A stretch of 7,747 bases of DNA from the NCBI GenBank assembly GCA_030612945.1, contig JAUWMY010000104.1:1-7747 (forward strand). Direction: 5' to 3'. The stretch comes from Desulfobacteraceae bacterium. GTDB lineage: Bacteria; Desulfobacterota; DSM-4660; Desulfatiglandales; Desulfatiglandaceae. Positions 1 through 5,068 of the stretch are shown piece by piece. Under the pieces are notes generated by a model. That model searched no databases. It was not told where the DNA came from and saw only the letters and a program-made list of their open reading frames with translations. Both the position numbers and the translations under genes were made by a program. Numbering within the stretch: position 1 is the first letter of the stretch; every line of letters starts with the position of its first letter.

Positions 1-611
1 AAATATTCCCTTTTAGTTTAAGAGAATTTTTTAGCTTTAAAAAAGTTATTTTGAACTCAGACCTGCAGTTTGGTTCCAAAACAAGGGCGCTGCTGCAAAA
101 TCTGATTAGCAAGTATATCAAGATAGGGTGATTCCCCGAAATTCAAACTTTTGACGATGAGTTAAGGCGCGATGTGCTGCGAAACTATCTGGATGTCGTG
201 ATCCTTCGTGATGTTATAGAGCGACACTCGATTACCAAGACATTGCCCCTAAGAGCTCTTATGAGGCATATTATGAGCGCGCCGGCAACGCGCTTTAGCG
301 TGAACAAGTTCTACATGATGGGGGATCGGGGAGCGCTGCTTGAGAATCTTGTCTACATGCATTTTCGCAGACAGGGGCTTGCGCCTGAGTATTACGTTAC
401 CAAAAACGGAGCCGAGGTTGATTTTGTGCTGGCAGCGAAAGATAGAGATGAATATCGGCTTATGCAGGTCTGCTGGGATATTCACGATCCAAATACGCAA
501 AAACGGGAAGTCAGCCCATTGTTGTCGGCTATGGATGAACTGGGTCTGAAACGCGGTGAAAAAATTGCAAAAGAAAATCAATATTCATTTCTTGACGATA
601 TAAACTTATAA
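1..611 (+). pseudogene. DUF4143-type AAA ATPase remnant (5' end outside window, in-frame stop, internal deletion)
   Basis: The frame is open from position 3 and reads on in one frame to the TAA at 609-611, except for a TGA at 129-131. The upstream part (FPFSLREFF, then a region ending KYIKIG) and the part after the stop (FPEIQTFDDELRRDVLRNY, ILRDVIERHSI) match the usual layout of AAA_14/DUF4143 ATPases. The family's GGFPE motif is here G-stop-FPE, which suggests one GGA-to-TGA change. Further on, the winged-helix start (RFSVNKFY) runs straight into DRGALLENLVYMHFRR, which normally lies some 50-60 residues later; a block has been lost near position 314 without shifting frame. The conserved EVDFV and LMQVCWDI segments remain. 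The P-loop domain would lie upstream of the window. A GTG at 174 could in principle start a 145-residue fragment, but no good ribosome binding site precedes it. Family members are common in accessory DNA and have no firmly established role. The pseudogene call is strong; the exact deletion size is an inference from memory of the family. Confidence 0.8.
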
Positions 612-619
612 ACTGAGGA
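594..619 (+). repeat. 26-base direct repeat, copy 1
   Basis: This 26-base sequence (beginning GACGATATAAAC and ending AACTGAGGA) is identical to 2162-2187. Copy 1 covers the last codons and stop of the ATPase remnant and the following bases. The two copies bracket about 1.57 kb containing the HsdR-N-like and pRiA4b ORF-3-like genes. A 26-base exact match is far beyond chance in a window of this size. Confidence 0.9.
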
Positions 620-640
620 GCGTCTATTAGATTCTCTGGC

Positions 641-646
641 TATAAT
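641..646 (+). promoter_or_regulatory. Possible -10 box for the HsdR-N-like gene
   Basis: A perfect TATAAT lies 27 bases before the ATG at 674, in an AT-rich gap of 62 bases. No convincing TTGACA-like -35 is found 16-18 bases upstream, where the first repeat copy ends. The box could serve a weak or activator-dependent promoter, or could be chance in AT-rich DNA. Confidence 0.3.
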
Positions 647-673
647 TTTTTGTAGAGAAGGGTTTGTATAATT

Positions 674-1213
674 ATGACTGATGTAAAAAAATTGTATGAA
701 ATGATTACAGATTTTATTACAGGTGAAATGGTGCCGGACATTGGCGCTGAGGCGAACAGGCAGGATGTTGAACGCTTTTTGGTTAACGAAAAAGGATTTT
801 CCAAAGAAGATATAGAGGTCGATGTTGAGATTGAACTTGTTATTGCAGGCGAACCTTACAAATCACAGATAGATATTGTTATCTGTATTGATGGGACAAG
901 ATATATGGCGATAAAATGCGTTGCAGCTTCATTGGGCTCAAGGGAAAGGGAAATTATTGCTGCTTCAAGACTACTTGAAAGTCATCAGATCCCTATTTCT
1001 GTGGTTTCAGACGGAAAGACCGCAATAGTACTTGATACTGTTTCCGGCAAAAAGCTTGGCGAAGGTTTAAATACTGTTCCATCAAAGGATGATTTAAAAG
1101 AAAAATTAAATTCTTTAGATCTTATTCCTTTGCCGAACAAAAGACTTGAGAAGGAAAAACTTATTTTCCGATCATATGATGTAATGAATGTAAATGTTCA
1201 GCGTAATATATAA
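674..1213 (+). CDS. Stand-alone HsdR N-terminal-like (type I restriction R-subunit N domain) protein
   Basis: A 179-residue protein resembling the HSDR_N family, the nuclease-fold domain at the start of type I restriction R subunits, but without any helicase or methylase partner next to it. The core reads IELVIAGEPYKSQIDIVI (residues 53-70), then GTRYMAIK (74-81), then SLGSREREI and an IPISVVSDGKTAIVLDTVSG segment (107-125) typical of small stand-alone members. In the PD-(D/E)xK scheme the Asp is D67 and the Lys is K81, but the expected Glu of ExK is Ala79, so cutting activity is doubtful. The ATG follows AGAAGG by about 11 bases; no closer start competes. It is separated from the next gene by 54 bases and may share a transcript with it. 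The family assignment is good; the role (nuclease, DNA-binding or other) is unknown. Confidence 0.8.
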   Translation: MTDVKKLYEMITDFITGEMVPDIGAEANRQDVERFLVNEKGFSKEDIEVDVEIELVIAGEPYKSQIDIVICIDGTRYMAIKCVAASLGSREREIIAASRLLESHQIPISVVSDGKTAIVLDTVSGKKLGEGLNTVPSKDDLKEKLNSLDLIPLPNKRLEKEKLIFRSYDVMNVNVQRNI

Positions 1214-1218
1214 AAAAA

Positions 1219-1229
1219 CTTTGGCACCA
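1219..1229 (+). repeat. 11-base inverted repeat, left arm, flanking the pRiA4b ORF-3-like gene
   Basis: CTTTGGCACCA here is the exact reverse complement of 1888-1898, so the arms sit 38 bases before and 8 bases after the gene at 1268-1879. Both arms follow an A-run just after a stop codon. Several 11-base inverted pairs are expected by chance in a window this size, so only the symmetric placement is suggestive. Confidence 0.35.
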
Positions 1230-1267
1230 TTCACTAATCGCTGAAATGTATCAAAGGAGCAACTAAT

Positions 1268-1879
1268 ATGAAATGGCAAAATCTCATATTCCAGTTCAAG
1301 ATTACCCTGGAGGGGATCAATCCCATTATTTGGAGAAGAATACATGTGCTTGCAAAATACTCTTTTTGGGATCTGCATGTTGCAATACAAGATTCTATGG
1401 GTTGGTTTGACTGTCATCTCCATGCATTTCGCTATAAAAGGCCACACGGGACGAAAATTATTGAAATTGGAATTCCAATAGATGACTTCGATGATATAGA
1501 AGTCCTCCCTGGCTGGGATGAATATATTGCTGATTGTTTTGTGGAACCAGGAAGAAATATAAAATATGAATATGACTTTGGTGACAGTTGGAATCATGAA
1601 ATTTTGCTCGAAGGAATATTGTTGAAAGAAAAAGGCATAAAATACCCCCGGTGCATAGATGGACAACGAGCATGTCCGCCGGAGGATTGCGGAGGTGTTT
1701 GGGGCTATAAGAACCTTCTAAAAATTCTACGTGATCCAAATCATGAAGAGTACAAAAGCATGACGGAATGGTTGAGTGGTTGGTATGGAAAATATGATCC
1801 CGAAGCTTTTGATAGCAAAAGAATAAAATTCGACAACCCGCAAAAGAGATGGAAAAAAGCTTTTTCCAAGCATTATTAA
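1268..1879 (+). CDS. Plasmid pRiA4b ORF-3-like family protein
   Basis: A 203-residue protein with the full set of conserved segments of the pRiA4b ORF-3-like family: LEGINPIIWRRIHV (residues 14-27), the MGWFDCHLHAF segment (44-54), KYEYDFGDSWNHEI (99-112), YPRCIDGQRACPPEDCGG (126-143) with its Cys pair, WGYKNLL, and YDPEAFD near the end. Length is normal for the family and nothing appears missing. The ATG is preceded by AAGGAG at 1254-1259, eight bases upstream, which supports this start. No signal peptide or membrane segment is seen, so it should be cytoplasmic. The family is widespread on plasmids and islands and also occurs with IS1096-type elements; its biochemical function is not established. 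The conserved Cys and His residues could bind a metal, which is an inference only. Confidence 0.9.
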   Translation: MKWQNLIFQFKITLEGINPIIWRRIHVLAKYSFWDLHVAIQDSMGWFDCHLHAFRYKRPHGTKIIEIGIPIDDFDDIEVLPGWDEYIADCFVEPGRNIKYEYDFGDSWNHEILLEGILLKEKGIKYPRCIDGQRACPPEDCGGVWGYKNLLKILRDPNHEEYKSMTEWLSGWYGKYDPEAFDSKRIKFDNPQKRWKKAFSKHY

Positions 1880-1887
1880 AAAAAACT

Positions 1888-1898
1888 TGGTGCCAAAG
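1888..1898 (-). repeat. 11-base inverted repeat, right arm
   Basis: TGGTGCCAAAG is the exact reverse complement of 1219-1229. It begins 9 bases after the stop codon of the pRiA4b ORF-3-like gene. See the left arm for the caution about chance. Confidence 0.35.
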
Positions 1899-2161
1899 CA
1901 AGAGCGAAGATCCCGCTTATACGGGGCTGTGGGAAGTTTCAATATTAAGGTATTTACAATATGATTTACAAAAAAGAATGCTGACTGAAATTATCTCAAC
2001 CTGTCGCAAGTTTATCTGTTATTCCCGCTTCCCCCTATCTTGTTTAGGATTATACAATTCTTGCCTTTGCATTAAAAATAATGTAATATTAATATATTAT
2101 AACAATCAAGAAACGACCTGTTAACATCAAATATCACCGATTTATTGCTTAACAATGCCGA

Positions 2162-2187
2162 GACGATATAAACTTATAAACTGAGGA
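2162..2187 (+). repeat. 26-base direct repeat, copy 2
   Basis: Identical to 594-619. Here it is in non-coding DNA, about 60 bases upstream of the toxin-antitoxin promoter. In the reading frame of copy 1 it carries the last codons of the ATPase remnant (DDINL then stop), but that frame is closed by another stop three codons upstream, so it is not the end of a second gene copy. Confidence 0.9.
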
Positions 2188-2225
2188 TGTTCCCTAAGCC
2201 CTCTTTCTCGTTTTTTAGAAGTTCC

Positions 2226-2274
2226 ATATGGGCTACATAAAATTGTTGACATTTACGGCCTATATGGGCTATAT
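2226..2274 (+). promoter_or_regulatory. Two operator-like boxes at the toxin-antitoxin promoter
   Basis: ATATGGGCTACAT (2226-2238) and ATATGGGCTATAT (2262-2274) differ at one base and lie 36 bases apart. The first lies just upstream of the -35 and the second overlaps the -10, so a protein bound there would block RNA polymerase. DinJ/RelB ribbon-helix-helix antitoxins normally repress their own operon by binding repeated or palindromic boxes at the promoter, so these are the natural candidate operators. Binding is inferred, not shown. Confidence 0.55.
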
Positions 2275-2275
2275 T
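2246..2275 (+). promoter_or_regulatory. Sigma-70-type promoter of the dinJ-yafQ operon
   Basis: A perfect -35 TTGACA (2246-2251) is followed after an 18-base spacer by TATATT (2270-2275), a five-of-six match to the -10 consensus. The antitoxin ATG is 26 bases after the -10, giving a short leader of about 20 bases with a strong ribosome binding site. Confidence 0.75.
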
Positions 2276-2286
2276 TTTATTATATT

Positions 2287-2297
2287 AAAGGAGGTGA
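2287..2297 (+). promoter_or_regulatory. Very strong ribosome binding site of the antitoxin gene
   Basis: AAAGGAGGTGA is an almost full complement of the 3' end of 16S rRNA, with GGAGG ending seven bases before the ATG at 2302. Such a site fits the need to make antitoxin in excess over toxin, whose own start has only a weak site. Confidence 0.8.
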
Positions 2298-2301
2298 AAA
2301 T

Positions 2302-2562
2302 ATGGCTAAAATTTCAACGGTCAGGGCTAGAATCGAACCAGAATTAAAGGCAGAAGTGGAAAAACTTTTCAAACAACTTGGTTTGTCAACTACCGAGGCA
2401 ATCAATTTATTCTATCGTCAAATTAAAATGAGAAAAGGCTTGCCTTTTAATGTCGTAATCCCCAATAAAACAACGGAGAAAGTCTTTAAAGAAACTGATA
2501 TAAAGAAGAATCTCATCCGCTGTGATGGAACTGATGATATGTTTAAAAAGCTGGGGATATAA
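2302..2562 (+). CDS. dinJ: RelB/DinJ family antitoxin
   Basis: An 86-residue antitoxin of the DinJ type. The N-terminal ribbon-helix-helix domain is clear: beta strand ISTVRARIE (residues 4-12), helix 1 at about 14-27, then GLSTTEAINLFYRQI (27-41) as the second helix, followed by the family's GLPF. The C-terminal tail should wrap and neutralise the toxin, and it ends DDMFKKLGI, close to the end of E. coli DinJ. It is expected to act as a dimer that binds DNA at its own promoter and forms a complex with the downstream YafQ-like protein. The toxin gene starts at the very next base after this gene's stop (TAAATG), so the two are coupled. Size and sequence look complete. Confidence 0.93.
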   Translation: MAKISTVRARIEPELKAEVEKLFKQLGLSTTEAINLFYRQIKMRKGLPFNVVIPNKTTEKVFKETDIKKNLIRCDGTDDMFKKLGI

Positions 2563-2835
2563 ATGCTTATACCATCTTACACCAAGCAATGCGCGAAAGA
2601 CCTTAAAAAGATGTTAAAGCGTGGAAAATCAGACGAAAAGATTAAAAGAGTCATCAGAAAGCTCATAAATGAAGAACAGCTCGAAGCACGTTATAAAAAT
2701 CATCGGCTACTTGGTAACTATAAGAACAGGCAAGAGTGCCACATCGAACCAAACTGGCTGTTAATCTACAAAATAATAATGGAAAATGAAATCATTTTTG
2801 AAAGAACAGGCACTCACTCTGACCTTTTTGAATAA
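2563..2835 (+). CDS. yafQ: YafQ family endoribonuclease toxin
   Basis: A 90-residue RelE-superfamily toxin of the YafQ branch, which cuts mRNA at the ribosome. Hallmarks seen are NHRLLGNY (residues 46-53), ECHIEPNWLLIYKI (58-71) and FERTGTHSDLF (79-89). Mapped to E. coli YafQ, the catalytic set H50, H63, D67, W68, H87 and F91 appears here as H47, H60, N64, W65, H85 and F89, so all are kept except Asp, which is Asn. The rest of the protein is full length with no gap. The ATG abuts the antitoxin stop and has only a weak purine run (GGGGAT) upstream, consistent with production by translational coupling. Activity is likely, though the Asp-to-Asn change leaves some doubt. Confidence 0.93.
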   Translation: MLIPSYTKQCAKDLKKMLKRGKSDEKIKRVIRKLINEEQLEARYKNHRLLGNYKNRQECHIEPNWLLIYKIIMENEIIFERTGTHSDLFE

Positions 2836-2845
2836 TGAAAACTTC

Positions 2846-2867
2846 TTGCTAACAACCGCATTAGCAA
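2846..2867. repeat. 7-base inverted repeat after yafQ
   Basis: TTGCTAA and TTAGCAA are perfect arms around an 8-base loop, starting 10 bases after the yafQ stop. No T-run follows on the + strand, so it is a poor intrinsic terminator. It may be a weak pause or RNA-end-protecting hairpin. Confidence 0.35.
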
Positions 2868-2960
2868 AACAATGGGACATATATTTTATCTCGCCGAAGA
2901 ATTTTGCATTTGTCTAATTTGTTGAAGATGCCCCCAATTCCCTTTCTCTCGAACTATCTC

Positions 2961-2975
2961 AACCCGCTGTGGGTT
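2961..2975. repeat. Small hairpin upstream of the DUF433 gene
   Basis: AACCC and GGGTT form a perfect 5-base stem with a 5-base loop. It lies 20 bases upstream of the ribosome binding site of the DUF433 gene and could shape its leader RNA. No clear promoter is seen in this 169-base gap. Confidence 0.3.
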
Positions 2976-2994
2976 AGGCGGTAGAACTTTCTAT

Positions 2995-3000
2995 GGAGGG
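2995..3000 (+). promoter_or_regulatory. Ribosome binding site that decides the DUF433 start
   Basis: GGAGGG lies five bases before the ATG at 3005. It overlaps the alternative in-frame ATG at 2993, which itself has no purine-rich site upstream. This favours the later start. Confidence 0.75.
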
Positions 3001-3004
3001 AGTA

Positions 3005-3241
3005 ATGCAAAAACAATTAATTCTATCGGACACAAACCTGATGATGGGTAAACCTATCATCGCTGGGACACGTATAACCGTTGAGCTTATTTTAGAGAAA
3101 TTAGCCGCTGGTGAAACCAACGAACAGATTCTTGACGCACATCCTCGCTTGACCAGGGAGGCGATTCAGGCAGCACTCGAATTTGCTGCTGATGCTTTGC
3201 GAGCGGACGTCGTTTATCCAATTGGTGAAAGAGCTGCATGA
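3005..3241 (+). CDS. DUF433 domain protein, probable antitoxin
   Basis: A 78-residue DUF433 protein. The signature GKPIIAGTRITVELILEKL (residues 15-33), then AAGETNEQILDAHPRLTREAIQAALEFA (34-61), spans the family's helix-turn-helix-like DNA-binding fold with no gap. DUF433 proteins usually precede DUF5615 PIN-like proteins in two-gene toxin-antitoxin-like operons, where they are taken as the antitoxin and probable autorepressor. That is the arrangement here: its stop overlaps the next start as ATGA. The start at 3005 is chosen for its GGAGGG site; an in-frame ATG at 2993 would add four residues. The antitoxin appears intact although its partner is damaged. Confidence 0.88.
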   Translation: MQKQLILSDTNLMMGKPIIAGTRITVELILEKLAAGETNEQILDAHPRLTREAIQAALEFAADALRADVVYPIGERAA

Positions 3242-3552
3242 ATTTTCTTGCAGATGAGAACGTAGATCGGCAAATTGTTGATCGTCTTCGGCAAGATGGT
3301 CATATTCTGCAGTATGTTATTGAAATGGAGGCCGGAATTTCCGACGATACAGTGCTTGACTTAGCAAACAAAGAATCGTGTCTGCTAATAACACCATCGC
3401 ACAAAGCTGAGATAGTTTCCTCCGCCATAAATAAGTACAAATCACAACTTCCACACGCATTTTCAGTAATTACTCCTGGTGCAATTCGTATTCGTCAGCG
3501 CAGTCTCTGGGGAGGTATCTGGAGAATGCACCGCAGGAGTACCTTTGGGTAA
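3238..3552 (+). CDS. DUF5615 PIN-like toxin, internally deleted and extended at its C-terminus
   Basis: The start MNFLADENVDRQIVDRLRQDGH and the GISDDTVLDLANKESCLLIT segment match DUF5615 (Mut7-C/PIN-like) proteins, with acidic residues D6 and E7 kept. The family next has a DxDFG-type segment with key acidic residues and then about 25 more residues. Here LLIT (residues 49-52) runs directly into PSHKAEIVSSAINKY, which belongs to the last helix and strand region. About 30 residues have been lost in frame near position 3393. The family end VITPGAIRIRQR (77-88) is followed by 16 unusual residues that are antisense to the helicase gene. Loss of the central acidic segment should abolish nuclease activity, so this is probably a dead toxin. 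The ATG overlaps the DUF433 stop by four bases (ATGA), the usual coupling. Confidence 0.75.
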   Translation: MNFLADENVDRQIVDRLRQDGHILQYVIEMEAGISDDTVLDLANKESCLLITPSHKAEIVSSAINKYKSQLPHAFSVITPGAIRIRQRSLWGGIWRMHRRSTFG

Positions 3553-5068
3553 AGTGAGCCTGACTATCTAACGGACCGACGTGGCCAACAATTACCGTCT
3601 TCTGTTTCGCTTTTACCTGAAGAACCTGCCAGACCCTGCCAGAGAGGAGAAAATGGGACCCCACAGCGGCCTCAATGAATAACTCTCCTATTACCCTTCC
3701 TGTGTCAGCATCCATAATACGAAAATCTCGGGTTTGGGGGATATTCGAATGGATAAATCCTCTGTATCCCATATCCATGAGCTTTGTGGTGGCCCGATAC
3801 CTGCTGAGGGACTCTTCGACAAAGCCGAGATCCGCAAGATGGACTAATATGGCCTCAAAGGTATCTGTCTCGCAAAGCGGGGAAAGTATATCCCGCATGT
3901 CATCCCATCTCAAACCTCCAGGCCTTCCGTAAAGGAGAGAAAATACCTGCTGAACACAGACCGAGATGTCAGCCGTGTACTCAATCTCCTCAACTACCCC
4001 CTTTTTGGCCATACGCGAATATACTTCAAATTGTGCTCTCTCATCAGGATCATTTCTGTAGCAGCCGATGGCGAGCATCTCATTCCCCCTTCTGCCCCCA
4101 CGCCCCACTCTCTGAATAAAGGCCGAGGGAGTGGGTGGTGGGCCATAAAGAACTACTGCATCGATATCCCCGATATCTATGCCCAGCTCCATGGTCATTG
4201 TACAGACACACAGGCCCCACTGCCAGGTGCGCATGGCCTCCTCTACAGACTCTCTCTCCTTTCTGGAAAGGCTTCCATGGTGGACCAGGATCCTGTCTTG
4301 GGGCCAGAAACTTTTCAGGCTGAGGGCAAGCTCCTCAACATTCTTGCGGCTGTTGCAAAAGATGAGGGCCTTATGGTACTTATTCTGTCTCAAGAATTGG
4401 ATCACTCCCTCCATATCCGGGAATAAGTGAACGGAGACCTCCCTCATTGCACCGGCTCTTACGACCGTAGGCGATTCAAAGTAACGGCCTGCCATATCTG
4501 CAGGTTGTGAGATTGTGGCCGACAGTGCGCAGTACTGGATGGCTTTTTCGGTGTGCCATTTTTCGAAGCGGCGAAGCACTATCCTTAATTGATCACCCCT
4601 ATAGGTATTGTCGAGCAAGTGGATCTCATCAAGGATGACAGCCCTTGTATGCTTCCATATGCGGGGGTAGCGACAGAGGAGAGAGTCAAGCGACTCAGGG
4701 GTGGTAATAAGCACGTTTTCGGGACGTATGGTGCGCAACTCAGGCCTGTCTCCTGTCCTCACCGAAAGACTCAAGCCGACAGATGAGAGTGGTTCCCTGA
4801 TCCTTTTTTCGATATCGTTGATAAGGGCTCTTGTAGGGGCTACGTATAAGATGCTGAGAGGTTGTCTGCCGATTGTGAGTATCCTCTCTGCAATAGGGGC
4901 AAGAGCGGCCTCTGTCTTTCCGCTCGCGGCAGGTGAGACACCAACTGCATTCTTCCCTTGCATGAGGGGCGGTATCAAGGCTGACTGTATAGGGGTTAAC
5001 CTTCCGAAGCTTCCGAAAAAAGCGCTATAGACCCGTTTGAGCAACTTTTTAATCTCTGCCTCATTCAC
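3470..5068 (-). CDS. Lhr-like superfamily 2 DEAD/DEAH helicase (BrxHI-like)
   Basis: A 532-residue ATP-dependent helicase with all core motifs in order: Q-type LTPIQ (residues 24-28), motif I SPAASGKTEA (45-54), Ia PTRAL (78-82), TTPESLD (122-128), motif II DEIH (147-150), motif III SAT (183-185), motif IV IFCNS (236-240), motif V ELGIDIGDID (294-303) and motif VI QRVGRGGRR (319-327). The C-terminal third has winged-helix and beta-rich features (MDMGYRGFIHSNIPQTRDF; FLLSGRVWQV). The GTG at 5068 is chosen because AGAGG lies nine bases upstream and it overlaps the preceding ATPase by only eight bases; longer starts up to 5278 would overlap it by more than 200. Lhr-like helicases accompany BrxD-type ATPases in type 2 BREX loci, but no other BREX gene is visible. 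The last ten or so residues (after GAFSRYLPRD) read into the antisense of the DUF5615 gene and may be a replaced end. Confidence 0.9.
   Translation of the reverse strand: MNEAEIKKLLKRVYSAFFGSFGRLTPIQSALIPPLMQGKNAVGVSPAASGKTEAALAPIAERILTIGRQPLSILYVAPTRALINDIEKRIREPLSSVGLSLSVRTGDRPELRTIRPENVLITTPESLDSLLCRYPRIWKHTRAVILDEIHLLDNTYRGDQLRIVLRRFEKWHTEKAIQYCALSATISQPADMAGRYFESPTVVRAGAMREVSVHLFPDMEGVIQFLRQNKYHKALIFCNSRKNVEELALSLKSFWPQDRILVHHGSLSRKERESVEEAMRTWQWGLCVCTMTMELGIDIGDIDAVVLYGPPPTPSAFIQRVGRGGRRGNEMLAIGCYRNDPDERAQFEVYSRMAKKGVVEEIEYTADISVCVQQVFSLLYGRPGGLRWDDMRDILSPLCETDTFEAILVHLADLGFVEESLSRYRATTKLMDMGYRGFIHSNIPQTRDFRIMDADTGRVIGELFIEAAVGSHFLLSGRVWQVLQVKAKQKTVIVGHVGPLDSQAHFTQRYSCGAFSRYLPRDCADEYELHQE

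Larger units (their letters stand above)
1880..2301. other. 422-base non-coding gap before the dinJ-yafQ pair
   Basis: No convincing protein is seen in either strand; the reading frame that crosses the start of this stretch resembles nothing recognisable. The gap holds the right arm of the 11-base inverted repeat (1888-1898), a very AT-rich patch around 2070-2105, copy 2 of the 26-base direct repeat (2162-2187), and the toxin-antitoxin promoter and operator boxes (2226-2275). No strong terminator follows the gene ending at 1879; CCCG/CGGG at about 1913-1926 could form only a 4-base stem with no T-run. Confidence 0.7.

Noticed and set aside
1849..2124. 91-codon open frame after the pRiA4b ORF-3-like gene
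   Set aside because: It starts inside the previous gene, has no ribosome binding site, and its residues resemble no protein family.
2846..2867. Intrinsic terminator after yafQ
   Set aside because: The stem is perfect but AT-rich and short, and no T-run follows it on the + strand.
2846..2980. Integron attC-like site between yafQ and the DUF433 gene (GCTAAC near the start, GTTAGGC near the end, tight spacing to both genes)
   Set aside because: The two ends are only partly complementary, the first does not fit the RYYYAAC core, the inner boxes do not pair, and no integrase or similar site is seen in the other gaps.
4031..4426. 131-codon plus-strand open frame inside the helicase gene
   Set aside because: It is fully antisense to conserved helicase motifs, so it is a shadow of that gene.
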